From: a virus | Virus record (IMG/VR): IMGVR_UViG_3300029448_000156 | Span: 1 to 35,967 of that record | Length of the DNA: 35,967 nucleotides | Reading direction: 5' to 3' (one strand) | Shown here: in pieces, positions 11,984 to 20,961 of the stretch | How the letters are laid out: each line of letters starts with the position of its first letter | How positions within the stretch are numbered: the stretch's first letter is position 1 | Program-made: the position numbers and the translations under genes | Notes under the pieces: generated by a model | What the model was told of the DNA's origin: nothing | Seen by the model: only the letters and a program-made list of their open reading frames with translations | Database searches by the model: none

Positions 11984-12188
11984 TTGGATAATCTCTTTCT
12001 TTGATAAACTCTAGGTAATGAATTGCTTTATCAATATCTGCTGCTCCTTTGCCAGTAGGCTTATCATGCCTACATGTATATTTTATAACATTACCCTCTG
12101 CAAACAATAATTTATTTTCATTTATAAATTTAACAGGTTGTATTTTTAATAATTTGTAGTGTGCACTACCCTTTTTGTATAGGCTCAT
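11973..12188 (-). CDS. DUF3310 protein, 71 aa
   Basis: The sequence fits DUF3310, a small family in phages sometimes labelled nucleotide kinase without proof: HYKLLKIQPVKFINENKLLF, EGNVIKYTCRHD and DIDKAIHYLEFI. The conserved His, Tyr, Glu and Arg positions are in place. AAAGGA lies upstream of the ATG. It overlaps the oxygenase gene by 23 bases and the methyltransferase start by 11, so the three are co-expressed. Confidence 0.85.
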   Translation of the reverse strand: MSLYKKGSAHYKLLKIQPVKFINENKLLFAEGNVIKYTCRHDKPTGKGAADIDKAIHYLEFIKERDYPSET

Positions 12189-12681
12189 AGTTTTCCTTTA
12201 TTTCATTAAATAATTGATCGTAAGAGAGTTTTGTTTTGTCTTCATCAAACTCTATTGTAAATAAGTATCGAGTCTCTGATAGGTTAACAACCATGTGATC
12301 CATTTGATTATTAAATAAATATCGAGCCCCTCGTATATATTTTAATTCAGTAAAAAAATGCGCTACTTCCTCACTATCTCTAAATAAACAATGACTGTCA
12401 CCTAAATTATAGTCAATTAAATGATTAATACACACTCCACGCATAGAATCTTTATGCCAGTTATAAACAGTGTTTGGTGGTAGTCTTAATATACCTCCTG
12501 TAAAAGTATGCTCCTCATAAAGCCATTCATAAAAAGGATCTTTTGTAATTATGTTAGGAAACACACGAACTGCGTCAAAATTATAATATTTAATCCATTG
12601 TGTTTTAGGGTTTTTAATTATCTTTATAAACTTAGGTTCATAATAATCGTTAAAAGGTAATTTACAAAAATATTTATTCAT
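12166..12681 (-). CDS. 2OG-Fe(II) oxygenase-like protein (Asp/Asn hydroxylase type), 171 aa
   Basis: The double-stranded beta-helix iron site is visible as His76-x-Asp78 in NTVYNWHKDSMRGV and His129 in MDHMVVN, with Arg138 in SETRYLFTIEF as the probable 2-oxoglutarate anchor. This layout resembles the aspartyl/asparaginyl beta-hydroxylase branch of the superfamily, which hydroxylates protein side chains. The assignment rests on motifs only. It lies between the UvrD helicase and DUF3310/methyltransferase genes, joined by overlaps. The target is unknown; a nucleic-acid substrate cannot be ruled out. Confidence 0.65.
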   Translation of the reverse strand: MNKYFCKLPFNDYYEPKFIKIIKNPKTQWIKYYNFDAVRVFPNIITKDPFYEWLYEEHTFTGGILRLPPNTVYNWHKDSMRGVCINHLIDYNLGDSHCLFRDSEEVAHFFTELKYIRGARYLFNNQMDHMVVNLSETRYLFTIEFDEDKTKLSYDQLFNEIKENYEPIQKG

Positions 12682-14291
12682 GCGCTTTCCCTTAAGTAAG
12701 TAAAATAATCTTTGCCTATTGGATAATTGTATCTGTGGTCTGTACTCAATATATGCAAAGTATCCCTCGCTCTGGTAACTCCAGTATAGTATACCCTTTT
12801 TTCGTCAGACTGTTCAAGTGTGTTTTTGTGAGAAAAGGAGGCAGGCCAATTTGTTTTTGAATAAATTAAAACATTGTCGGCTTCACCACCTTTTACGGAA
12901 TGAATAGTATCAATCACAATAGAAGGTATTTGATCTAAAGTTTTTTGACCATATCTTTGTAGTAAACGTGTAAAATAAACAGTTTGTTCTGGTTTAAAAT
13001 TTCTTTTTAATATCTTCCACCAAGGCTCTCTTTGAAATTCATCTGTAACATCTAAACCCATCCATTCTTTCAACTCTTTAAAATTAAACATATCTTCTCT
13101 AGGAATATCTTGCCAAAATTTAGGAGTTCTAAATTTTAAATCCTTTAACTGCCTAATGTACCTATACATATTTTCAGCTTGATCCCTTGTAATTTTTTTG
13201 TTGTTGGCTAAAACAGTCCATGCTTTTATACTTTGCCATTGTTTAGAATCAAAAGATTTATTTCCTTTATTATCCGCATAATATAAACCCAAACTTTTTG
13301 CAGCCATTTTTAATTCAAGAACTGTAGAATGTACTCTACCTAAAAGATACCAAGAACCTTTTAACTTAGTAAAGGGAACTTCATTAAAGTTTAGATATCT
13401 TTTGACATATCCTTTCTTGTTTAAATACTCATAATCTTTTTTAACACTATCTAATATACCCCTTCTAATAATTTGAGAAAAGTGATGAATTTGTTTTCCA
13501 AACCTTCTTGTTTTTCTTAAAATAACTTTTCTACCCGGAAAGTAAGTTGTAAAATATTTTGGATCTGCCCCATTCCATTTGTAAATACCTTGATCATCAT
13601 CCCCGGCTAAATAAATTCTTTTTACTTTATCTGACATTTTATAAATTACAGACCATTGTAATGGAGTAAAATCTTGAGCTTCATCTAAAATTAAAACCTC
13701 TAAAGACGGAAAGTCAACTTCGTTAATAGTTCTCTCAATCATGTCAGTAAAATCTATAAAAGAGTCTTTTTTGTAATGTTCATAAGTATCTATTTTTCGT
13801 AGGAAAATATCCATATTGTCTTTTTTGTAAGACTCTTGTTTATAAATAAGTTTTGGATCTTGCAACATGTTCCTAGCTTTGTCGTAGACACCTAAAGACC
13901 AATCTTTATATAAAAACCCATCTTCTGATAATCTACTATCAGAACCTTTAATAATTTTTGCTTGTAAGGCATAATCTAACATACAGTTCTTTGGATCAAA
14001 GACTTCTTCATCAAAGTATCTTCTACAATATTTGTGAAGGGTCTTGAACCGAGCAAAGTCATCCTCAGTGTATTGAGTAAAGGTAGCTAATGCTCTGTCC
14101 ATTGCAGTATTAACAGCTTTATTTGTAAATGAAATAAAAGCAATATCTTTTGGATGAACTCCTTTTTTTAAGTACCCTTTTAAAACTCTTTCAATTAAAG
14201 TATAAGTTTTGCCTGTTCCTGGTGGACCAAAAATTTTAATTGTTTTGTGGTGTAGAACTTTTTGCTTTAAATTTTCCATGATAATCTTCAT
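12678..14291 (-). CDS. UvrD/Rep-like superfamily 1 DNA helicase, 537 aa
   Basis: All main SF1A motifs are present: Walker A GPPGTGKT (22-29), Ia FISFTNKAV, Walker B LDEAQD (202-207), III AGDDDQGIYKWN, V DTIHSVKGGEADNVLIYS and VI RVYYTGVTRARD (about 499-510). It is shorter than bacterial UvrD because subdomains are reduced. It probably unwinds DNA 3'-5' at the phage fork or in recombination. It overlaps the primase gene end by 56 bases (44 if the ATG at 14279 is used). Neither start has a strong ribosome-binding site, so coupling is likely. Confidence 0.93.
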   Translation of the reverse strand: MKIIMENLKQKVLHHKTIKIFGPPGTGKTYTLIERVLKGYLKKGVHPKDIAFISFTNKAVNTAMDRALATFTQYTEDDFARFKTLHKYCRRYFDEEVFDPKNCMLDYALQAKIIKGSDSRLSEDGFLYKDWSLGVYDKARNMLQDPKLIYKQESYKKDNMDIFLRKIDTYEHYKKDSFIDFTDMIERTINEVDFPSLEVLILDEAQDFTPLQWSVIYKMSDKVKRIYLAGDDDQGIYKWNGADPKYFTTYFPGRKVILRKTRRFGKQIHHFSQIIRRGILDSVKKDYEYLNKKGYVKRYLNFNEVPFTKLKGSWYLLGRVHSTVLELKMAAKSLGLYYADNKGNKSFDSKQWQSIKAWTVLANNKKITRDQAENMYRYIRQLKDLKFRTPKFWQDIPREDMFNFKELKEWMGLDVTDEFQREPWWKILKRNFKPEQTVYFTRLLQRYGQKTLDQIPSIVIDTIHSVKGGEADNVLIYSKTNWPASFSHKNTLEQSDEKRVYYTGVTRARDTLHILSTDHRYNYPIGKDYFTYLRESA

Positions 14292-15810
14292 CCATTTCGC
14301 TTATTTCGTCTTTAGCTATAGTTTTTTTAATAGATTGATGGTTTACAAATTCTGGCATATCTACAAACCAAACATTCTTTTCACCCTCTTTATAATCTGC
14401 CCTTTCACATCCTAACATACGAAGCGCATCGGCAGTAGTATTGAAGGTCCGAGAGGCGTGTTTCTTTAAAAACCTATCTAAAGTCAATTTTTTAAAATAA
14501 CATATATTACTCTTAGAATCTAAGACTACATACCCATCTTTTAACTTATCAAATTTATCTTGTTCAATATGCGATTCAAAAAAATCTTTTAAAACCATAT
14601 AACGCTCTTCCTCAATAGTATCTACATATTGATGATCTTTTGATTCCTCGGCTTTTTCTACTATTGATTTCATTAATAGTTCAAAAGGACTTGGGCCTTT
14701 CCTTGGTTTAGGCAAGGTCAACCAATACAGTCTATGCTTTAATAGTCTTACCCTAAATGATTTTTCATCTTTCATGTCTTCTGGAGTTACTGTAATTCGA
14801 ACTCCTTTGAAGTCAAACTCATACCACACATTTTTAGTATCTTGGATATAACTGATTTTATCAAAAGCGCTAATAATTTCTGGAACAGCTTCACCAATAC
14901 CTAACCTTCTGGATTTACATAATTCTTTATTACAAATTGGATTATACTCTGGGTGTTTAGGAGGACACTGAAATTGATAGCCTCCTTTGTGAACTGATTT
15001 AGCTAATTGAATTACTTCATTATTATCCAAGGGTTTATTAAATATCTGGCGATTACGTTCTTTACCTACTTCTTCTAAATTCTGTACTGTCAATGTACTG
15101 TTTTTTTTCATTTCTAAAACAAGAACATTAAACAAAAAATTATTTCTATTGTTGCCGGACCAACCCTCTTGAATTAATTTTTGCACACATGGAGGGTAAT
15201 GACTCCATTCACTTTCTGCCTCATACTCTTTGACCTTCAAACTAAAAAAATCTTTAGGTTTAATTTTTTTTTCTGCAGCTAATTCAATAAAACGACCGAC
15301 CATAATTGGTGTATTGTTATTATCAAAACCAAATTCCATTGAAGCATTCATGTTGTGGTAAGGCATATTTACGGCTTTATTACACGGAAACAATTCTTGC
15401 GCTAAAAAATATTGTTCGTTTATCTCTGATAATTTTTTTAATACTTTTTCACATTCAGCTTTTTCTGTAAAAAAAACAAAAATATGCAACCCTCCAGATT
15501 TAGACTTTACTGGAATAAACGGCAGAGTATATTTATTAATTATCTCAACATATTTTTTTTCTGAATAATCTTTATAATTATTTGGATCTACATCAATACA
15601 TGCCCACTTGCACATACCCTCTATTTCTGGGCGCAAACCTAATCTTAAACTTCCCTCTAAATGTTGTTTCCAAATGTCTGCATTCACAGATTCGTGCACA
15701 GTAACATAGTTGGCATTTCGTTTTCCTCTCTCGTCATCCTCGCCAGTTAGCGAGGATTTGAGATAGCGTGACGAATCACCTTCAAACAACTCTAACAGTT
15801 GCTTGTGCAT
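14236..15810 (-). CDS. AEP-superfamily primase (TOTE-type N-terminal domain), 524 aa
   Basis: The first 200 residues fit an archaeo-eukaryotic primase of the kind seen in TOTE elements and phages: GKRNANYVTVHESVNADIW, then WACIDVDP with metal-binding Asp73 and Asp75, SKSGGLHIFVF with His109 and NMPYHNM. A Cys-containing segment (about residues 280-305; CPPKHPEYNPICNKELC) may bind zinc as in PriCT-type domains. The C-terminal half is not recognised and shows no Walker A, so the helicase function is presumably supplied by the next gene. It lies directly after the ssDNA-binding protein gene, whose stop abuts its start. Confidence 0.82.
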   Translation of the reverse strand: MHKQLLELFEGDSSRYLKSSLTGEDDERGKRNANYVTVHESVNADIWKQHLEGSLRLGLRPEIEGMCKWACIDVDPNNYKDYSEKKYVEIINKYTLPFIPVKSKSGGLHIFVFFTEKAECEKVLKKLSEINEQYFLAQELFPCNKAVNMPYHNMNASMEFGFDNNNTPIMVGRFIELAAEKKIKPKDFFSLKVKEYEAESEWSHYPPCVQKLIQEGWSGNNRNNFLFNVLVLEMKKNSTLTVQNLEEVGKERNRQIFNKPLDNNEVIQLAKSVHKGGYQFQCPPKHPEYNPICNKELCKSRRLGIGEAVPEIISAFDKISYIQDTKNVWYEFDFKGVRITVTPEDMKDEKSFRVRLLKHRLYWLTLPKPRKGPSPFELLMKSIVEKAEESKDHQYVDTIEEERYMVLKDFFESHIEQDKFDKLKDGYVVLDSKSNICYFKKLTLDRFLKKHASRTFNTTADALRMLGCERADYKEGEKNVWFVDMPEFVNHQSIKKTIAKDEISEMDEDYHGKFKAKSSTPQNN

Positions 15811-16608
15811 TTAAAAAGGAACGTCTTCTTTTATCGGTGCTTTGGTTTGTGTTTTTTCATCTTTAAAATCCACTTTACCAAAAATATCAGATTCCATAGC
15901 ACTCTCATAAAAACTTTTCGTAAGTTTTAAAATACCAGAATGCTCTGGTTTATCTAAATAAGAATCAAAAGCCACAGACCATCCTGGCCAGTTGCCTTTT
16001 GAGTTAGATTCTTGAACAGTTCCTAATCTGTATACTGTTGCCCAAGAAGGTGGTGTAAAAAAACCTTTTTTGCCTTCAAGTCTCCTACTTTGCATCATTG
16101 AATTCCAAAGTTTAGATTTCTTTTTTTGTGTAGACTTCATTGTAATTAAAGCTTGTTCAATTGGTGTATAATTTTTATCCAATATATAAACAAAGTGATT
16201 ACCAGTGTCTTCTACATAATTACCATTTTGTAAACGATCTCTTCCATCATCTCCTCTTTGAGTTTGATTTATAATAGAGGCATCTCTATGTATTTGAATA
16301 GGTCTGCCTGGACTATCTCCTCGATCTGCCCATTCGTTAAAGGTATTCATATACAAACAAGGCACCACTAAAACACCTTCGTTACCTCTGTATAAAGAGT
16401 TTGTTATTTCATTGTATATATCTCCTTGTTTTGCTTTTTCATTATATTTTGCATCACTTGGATTTAACACTGGAGAGTTGCTGCTTAATAGTTTAAGTAT
16501 TGGCAACTTTGTATCTCTAGCTGTAATATATTCTTGCCCTTGACCGGAAAACTCTTCTAAGCTTACTGATTGAGGCAAGGTTTGTTTTTTATTTGCTACT
16601 TGGTTCAT
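15811..16608 (-). CDS. Probable single-stranded DNA-binding protein, 265 aa
   Basis: The C-terminus is acidic and ends KEDVPF, matching the SSB tip (D-D-x-P-F) through which such proteins recruit partners. The body (GDIYNEITNSLYRGNEGVLV and NTFNEWADRGD, then NHFVYILD, SWATVYRLGT) resembles a phage family I recall as ssDNA-binding or recombination-associated, though without a classic OB signature I can point to. It lies between the primase and a coiled-coil gene often found beside phage SSB genes. AAAGGA lies 6 bases before the ATG, inside the previous gene's end. Confidence 0.62.
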   Translation of the reverse strand: MNQVANKKQTLPQSVSLEEFSGQGQEYITARDTKLPILKLLSSNSPVLNPSDAKYNEKAKQGDIYNEITNSLYRGNEGVLVVPCLYMNTFNEWADRGDSPGRPIQIHRDASIINQTQRGDDGRDRLQNGNYVEDTGNHFVYILDKNYTPIEQALITMKSTQKKKSKLWNSMMQSRRLEGKKGFFTPPSWATVYRLGTVQESNSKGNWPGWSVAFDSYLDKPEHSGILKLTKSFYESAMESDIFGKVDFKDEKTQTKAPIKEDVPF

Positions 16609-16610
16609 TG

Positions 16611-17156
16611 TTAGTCCTTTCTTGTTATTTTAGTTTTGTTAGCAACATATACCCCAAATAGATCCATTGGCATTTCTTGACCCCCTTGTATTTGTTCTCT
16701 TACAAATGCTTTAAGAGTCATTGGTTCCACTTTTTCTTTTTGAGATACATTATGTCCTTTACTTCTTAAATCTTGTACAAGTGATTTAGCCACATTGTCT
16801 TCAGATTTTCCAAACGATAAAGTAACATTATTTTTTATTAAATCCCCATATCCTTTACCTCTTAGCCAATTAAAAGCTTCTTCGGTTCTAGATGTAGGAA
16901 TTTTAGCGGCATAAAAAGGTTTAACTTCAACGGCAGAGCCGTCTGAAAGTTTCAACATACTTATACCAGATTGTTGCATCAAGTTAGGAATAACTTGCTC
17001 AGAAAGATTTCGCTCTGTGTCTTCTAGCTTTGCCAGATTTTCTTTACACTTCACAATTTGTTTCTGAGTATCCAATAACTTGTTGCAAGATTGAGCTATA
17101 TCCGAAGATAAGCCCGTGTCCACTTTGATACTAGCGGATTCTGCTTCTAAGTCCAT
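16611..17156 (-). CDS. Conserved phage protein with N-terminal coiled coil, 181 aa
   Basis: Residues about 20-60 are a coiled coil (CKENLAKLEDTERNLSEQVI). A conserved domain follows: MLKLSDGSAVEVKPFYAAKI, FNWLRGKGYGDLIKNNVTLS, EPMTLKAFVREQIQGG, MPMDLFGVYVANK. I recall this arrangement from many phages, where the gene lies beside ssDNA-binding or recombination genes; its role is not known. GGAGG sits 5 bases before the ATG, and a promoter lies at 17178-17206. It starts the long leftward replication operon that ends at 9045. Confidence 0.75.
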   Translation of the reverse strand: MDLEAESASIKVDTGLSSDIAQSCNKLLDTQKQIVKCKENLAKLEDTERNLSEQVIPNLMQQSGISMLKLSDGSAVEVKPFYAAKIPTSRTEEAFNWLRGKGYGDLIKNNVTLSFGKSEDNVAKSLVQDLRSKGHNVSQKEKVEPMTLKAFVREQIQGGQEMPMDLFGVYVANKTKITRKD

Positions 17157-17177
17157 AAGACCTCCTTTTCATTTTAG

Positions 17178-17206
17178 AGATTAATTTTTTTTCTTTACAT
17201 TGTCAA
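17178..17206 (-). promoter_or_regulatory. Promoter of the leftward replication operon
   Basis: On the minus strand TTGACA (17206-17201) is followed after 17 bases by TAATCT (17183-17178). GGAGG and the ATG at 17156 follow. It could drive the whole 17156-9045 operon. The divergent SNF2 gene starts 37 bases away. Confidence 0.58.
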
Positions 17207-17242
17207 ATAAAAAATTTAAGATGTCATCAATCGTGATAAGAT

Positions 17243-18649
17243 ATGCAGAAATACACATATAAAACAAAACCTTTTGAACATCAAAGAACAGCTCTTATAC
17301 AAGGAGCAGAAAAAAAACTGTTTGGATATTTTATGGAAATGGGCACAGGTAAAACAAAAGTCTGTATTGACAACATGACTTATTTGTACCAAACAAAAAA
17401 GATAAATTTAGTATTAGTAATTGCTCCAAACTCAGTGTATTTTAATTGGAAAACTGAAATACAAACTCATTGCCCAGAAGACGTTTATGTACATACATAT
17501 AAAAAAGATAAAAAATTTGAGTTTAAAAAAGACCAATTAAATTTTTTTTTAATTAATGTGGAGGCTTTTTCGCACTCATCAGGAGTTAAAATTGTTAAAC
17601 AATTAACAGATCAATTTTGTGAAACAATGGCCATAGTCATAGATGAATCTACAACTATAAAGAATAGGTCAGCCAAAAGAACAAAAAATATAATCCAGCT
17701 ATCCACAAAAGTACCTTACAAAAGAATTTTAACAGGCTCTCCAATTACTAAATCTCCTTTAGACCTTTATAGCCAATGTGGATTTTTATGTCCATCTTTA
17801 TTAGGATTTACTAATTTTTATGTATTTAGAGCAAGATATTCTATTATGAAAACCATTCAAGTTGGAGGTAACAAAAATTTGATGATACCCTTATACTATA
17901 CCAATTTAGACGAGTTAGAAAATAAAATAAAAGGGTTTACATACAGAGTAAAAAAAGAAGATTGTTTAGATTTACCTGCAAAAATATATCAAAAAAGGTT
18001 GATTAATCTATCTAAACAACAACAAGAAAATTATGATGAATTAAAACAATATGCAAGAACTATTATTGAAGATGAAGAAGCTTCTTATAATAATAAGTTA
18101 ACAGAAATAATTAAATTACAACAAGTTTGTAATGGTTTTATTACCACAGATGAAGGAGAAATTAAAGAATTAACCAATGCTAAATTAACAGAATTGTTAA
18201 ATATATTAGAAGAAATAGACGGAAAAGTTATAATTTGGGCAAACTATATTTATAATATAGAACAAATTATTAATACTTTAAAAAAAAAATATGGGGAAAG
18301 AAGTACAGTTGCTATATACGGAGCTGTTTCTGTAGAGGCAAGAAACTCTGCTGTAATTAATTTTCAAGAAAATAAAAATGTTAAGTTTTTTGTAGGCAAC
18401 CCCACTACTGGAGGTTACGGATTAAATTTAACTCAAGCAAATTATGTAGTATATTTTAGTAATTCCTATAATCTTGAGGTAAGACAACAATCTGAAGATA
18501 GAGCCCATAGGATAGGTCAAACAAAAAATGTTACTTATATAGATATTGTTGCAAACAAAACAATAGATGAATTTATTTTAAAAGTTTTAAATAACAAATT
18601 AAAAATTAGTGCTCAAACACTTGGTGAAGAAGTTTCCCAGTTTTTATGA
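17243..18649 (+). CDS. SNF2-like superfamily 2 helicase, 468 aa
   Basis: The SNF2 helicase motifs are in order: FEHQ (11-14), Walker A GTGKT (34-38), Ia VIAPNSVYFNW, II IDEST (Asp134-Glu135), III LTGSPI, V GGYGLNLTQANYVVYFS and VI QQSEDRAHRIGQ (arginine fingers). Such phage proteins are double-stranded DNA translocases used in recombination or replication restart. It is on the plus strand, opposite to the surrounding genes, and its 3' end overlaps the convergent nuclease gene by 37 bases. There is no clear ribosome-binding site before the ATG. SNF2 helicase beside RecB-like nuclease is a pairing I recall from HMO-2011-type marine phages. Confidence 0.93.
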   Translation: MQKYTYKTKPFEHQRTALIQGAEKKLFGYFMEMGTGKTKVCIDNMTYLYQTKKINLVLVIAPNSVYFNWKTEIQTHCPEDVYVHTYKKDKKFEFKKDQLNFFLINVEAFSHSSGVKIVKQLTDQFCETMAIVIDESTTIKNRSAKRTKNIIQLSTKVPYKRILTGSPITKSPLDLYSQCGFLCPSLLGFTNFYVFRARYSIMKTIQVGGNKNLMIPLYYTNLDELENKIKGFTYRVKKEDCLDLPAKIYQKRLINLSKQQQENYDELKQYARTIIEDEEASYNNKLTEIIKLQQVCNGFITTDEGEIKELTNAKLTELLNILEEIDGKVIIWANYIYNIEQIINTLKKKYGERSTVAIYGAVSVEARNSAVINFQENKNVKFFVGNPTTGGYGLNLTQANYVVYFSNSYNLEVRQQSEDRAHRIGQTKNVTYIDIVANKTIDEFILKVLNNKLKISAQTLGEEVSQFL

Positions 18650-19344
18650 AACTCATACACTTTTGTAAACCATTTATCTTGATATTCTTTTAAAAGATCA
18701 TCGCTAATTACAAACTTTTGAAACAACAAATCTTTTGTACAGACAAAAACAACACCTTGATATATGTTTTCAAAACATAATTTATGAGCCAAAGAATAAG
18801 CAGCAAGTTGATAATAATAATCTTCAATCCACTCTTCTCTTTTAGGTTTATTAGATTGTTTAAAATCCATAATACTTGGTTTACCATCATACACACCAAT
18901 TAAATCTGCAGTGCCTGCCCATTGTGTGTCAAAATGTAAGTTTATTTCAGTGCCCCATACCTCTGATAGTTTTCCTAAATTTTCTACTATAGTATGCGCC
19001 ATCATTCTTGGTAAGATACCTTGTTGAGATAAATTTAAATACCCTTTACCTTGGCAATACTGTTCAAGAATGTAATGCATTTCAGTGCCACGAGTTGCAG
19101 CTTGAGTCGTGATTCGTGCGGCTTCTTGATATCCGACACGTTCTCTCCACCGATCTAACCCTGCTTTTTTTTCTTCGCTCTGGGTTTCTCTAAGTATTGT
19201 GGTAACAGAAGGGACTTTGGATTGTCCAATATTATATGTTCTGGGGCCTTCGTTGTCGTTTTTTGTATAGTCGGTGTAATTGTGTCTTTTAACAATTTTA
19301 AACGCATTGATTTTAAATTCGGAGTCATTTCTCTGTATTTTCAT
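18613..19344 (-). CDS. PD-(D/E)XK exonuclease, RecB/Cas4-like, 243 aa
   Basis: The nuclease site is complete: His90 (GTEMHYILEQY), Glu133 (WGTEINLHF), Asp147 (AGTADLIGVY), Asp160-x-Lys162 (SIMDFKQSNK) and Gln179 in the QLAAY helix. This order is that of RecB-family and Cas4-like exonucleases. There is no Cys cluster, so no Fe-S domain. It probably resects DNA ends for recombination with the SNF2 helicase and the ssDNA-binding protein. I place the start at the ATG at 19344; the frame runs on to 19392 but through the neighbouring gene. It overlaps the upstream gene by 20 bases. Confidence 0.87.
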   Translation of the reverse strand: MKIQRNDSEFKINAFKIVKRHNYTDYTKNDNEGPRTYNIGQSKVPSVTTILRETQSEEKKAGLDRWRERVGYQEAARITTQAATRGTEMHYILEQYCQGKGYLNLSQQGILPRMMAHTIVENLGKLSEVWGTEINLHFDTQWAGTADLIGVYDGKPSIMDFKQSNKPKREEWIEDYYYQLAAYSLAHKLCFENIYQGVVFVCTKDLLFQKFVISDDLLKEYQDKWFTKVYEFHKNWETSSPSV

Positions 19345-20005
19345 CGTTATATAAATTATCAAAAGTTGTTTCCCAATCCATGTAACTATCATCTTTTTCC
19401 GCTGAATGTAACCATTGTGATGGAATAAAATCTGGAGCGCCTTTTCCAGTCACCCACATTGCTGGACTGGTAACTCTGACTCTGTTATTAGGTAATGCAA
19501 CAATAGCGCCTTTGTACTTACCATCAGTGAGTTCAAGAATGTGAGACTGTTTGTGTTGTGCCGGATCATCAGCTATTTCTGTACCAGTATAATCCACAGT
19601 CATATAATATTTACCTTTGTAAAATTCACCATCCACTTTACACAACCACGGACTAGAACTTGTTCTGTCTAATGCCATGACTTCGAAGTTTCGGGAACTA
19701 CAGTCCCAAGGTTGCGCAAAGTGGGTAGGTAGGGGAGGGGGCATTTCTTCTAAGGGCTCATCTGCGATTAGTGCAGTTATTGGAATTCTTGCCCACATGG
19801 CCCCACCATGTGGGTTTTCTAGTCTATTCTCTTCGTCTTCACATCCAGTAAATATTACTTGAAAACTTAAACACCGGTCAGGTATAGAAGTAACGGCCAC
19901 AGCTAAACCATGTAAATATTCTCCGTGATACTTGCGATGGTTATGTGTAAACTCTTTTCTTACCCAACATTTAAAATAAGGTATGTTACTAATTAAATGT
20001 GACAC
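19325..20005 (-). CDS. Conserved phage protein of unknown function, 226 aa
   Basis: The start (SNIPYFKCWVRKEFTHN, then HGEYLHGLAVAVTSIPDRCL) looks like a domain I recall from marine phage genomes next to RecB-like nucleases. The middle has MWARIPITALIADEP and a run of aromatic residues, and later VTSPAMWVTGKGAPDF. The start codon is GTG at 20005, the only candidate downstream of an in-frame TAG; the ribosome-binding site (AGGG) is weak and close. No catalytic motif is recognised. The overlap with the nuclease gene suggests a partner role in recombination or modification (inference). Confidence 0.68.
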   Translation of the reverse strand: MSHLISNIPYFKCWVRKEFTHNHRKYHGEYLHGLAVAVTSIPDRCLSFQVIFTGCEDEENRLENPHGGAMWARIPITALIADEPLEEMPPPLPTHFAQPWDCSSRNFEVMALDRTSSSPWLCKVDGEFYKGKYYMTVDYTGTEIADDPAQHKQSHILELTDGKYKGAIVALPNNRVRVTSPAMWVTGKGAPDFIPSQWLHSAEKDDSYMDWETTFDNLYNDENTEK

Positions 20006-20040
20006 ACCCTAATATTAATTACTAGGAATGCAAAATCAAG

Positions 20041-20352
20041 TTATTTTTTTTTCTTTGTAAACAAAGCAGGGCCAGGTGGTGTTTTCTTACCAGTCTTTTT
20101 TCCAAGAGTATATCCCATAGTTTTAGCCGCTAATCTTAAATCACTTAAACTAAGACGACCTCCTTCTTCTCTTGCTCTTGCTGTTTGCATAGCTTTCTTC
20201 ATTATGGCGCCTTTTGAATAGCCTTTTGCCATTTTACCACCTTTGGCTTTCATCATTTTTGTTCCACCTTTAGCATAGCCTTTAGCCATCTTGCCTTTTT
20301 TAGCTTTCATCATTTTAGTGCCACCTTTAGAGTAGCCTTTTGATTTCATCAT
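20041..20352 (-). CDS. Lys/Gly/Met-rich repeat protein, 103 aa
   Basis: The first 50 residues are two and a half copies of a 20-residue unit (GYxKGGTKMMKAKxGKMAK), encoded by 60-bp direct repeats. The strong positive charge suggests nucleic-acid or virion-core binding. The second half has AREEGGRLSLSDLRLAA, which also appears in the 598-aa virion protein (25524-27320), and the tail is Lys-rich (FTKKKK). Marine phages often carry such repeat proteins. GGATAAAATT lies upstream of the ATG pair. It may be a virion-associated DNA-binding protein (inference). Confidence 0.68.
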   Translation of the reverse strand: MMKSKGYSKGGTKMMKAKKGKMAKGYAKGGTKMMKAKGGKMAKGYSKGAIMKKAMQTARAREEGGRLSLSDLRLAAKTMGYTLGKKTGKKTPPGPALFTKKKK

Positions 20353-20399
20353 AATTTTATCCTTGTATTAATTAATAGTGCTTATAGTATATTAGGTTT

Positions 20400-20954
20400 A
20401 TGGTAGAAGTAAATCCAGTTCAATTATATAATAATGTTGTTGAAGAACAACTTTGTTTAAAATTAATTAAAATCGTAAACTTACTGGCCACAAAAAAATT
20501 AGGATTGGGGCAAAAAGATTTTAAAAACAAAAAACAAAGAAATGTCTATGGATATTCATTAAACTTACAAAATGAAAACGATTTAAAAATTGTTAATTTA
20601 GTATCCACACAAATCTATCAATGTCTTCTTGATTATAAAAAAAAATTTGCAGAATTAGTATTGAATGATGTAAGTCAAGTAGATTTACTTAAATATGAAA
20701 AGGGAGGTCATTATGTCAAACATATTGACCAAGATCATGCAATGAATAGAATTTTATCGTTTATCATAAATTTAAACGAAGGCTATGAAGGAGGAGAAGT
20801 TTGTTTTTATAACCCACAAACAAGCAAACCTTTGCGACCGATTCCTTTAGAAGTAGGAGATATTTTGTTTTTTCCTAGTAATTTTTTATATCCTCATGCG
20901 ATTCTACCTATAAAACATAGAACACGTTTTTCTATTGTAGGATGGCTAAATTAG
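20400..20954 (+). CDS. 2OG-Fe(II) oxygenase, prolyl 4-hydroxylase type, 184 aa
   Basis: The motif order fits the P4Hc fold: LLKYEKGGHYVKHIDQDH with iron ligands His108 and Asp110, ILSFIINLNEGYEGGEVCFY, GDILFFPS, then distal His166 in YPHAILPI and Arg176 in KHRTRFSIVGWL for 2-oxoglutarate. Phage members are frequent in marine genomes, and their substrates are mostly unknown. It is on the plus strand between two leftward gene groups. AGG lies 3 bases before the ATG, which is close. The intergenic region 20353-20399 is A+T-rich and holds the divergent start signals. Confidence 0.9.
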   Translation: MVEVNPVQLYNNVVEEQLCLKLIKIVNLLATKKLGLGQKDFKNKKQRNVYGYSLNLQNENDLKIVNLVSTQIYQCLLDYKKKFAELVLNDVSQVDLLKYEKGGHYVKHIDQDHAMNRILSFIINLNEGYEGGEVCFYNPQTSKPLRPIPLEVGDILFFPSNFLYPHAILPIKHRTRFSIVGWLN

Positions 20955-20961
20955 CGGTGAC

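Noticed and set aside
17230-17249. Extended -10 (TGATAAGAT) for leaderless expression of the SNF2 gene
   Set aside because: The -10 would abut the ATG, placing the transcription start inside the coding region.
18708-18899. 63-codon minus frame inside the RecB-like nuclease gene
   Set aside because: Out-of-frame reading of the nuclease gene without start signal or motifs.
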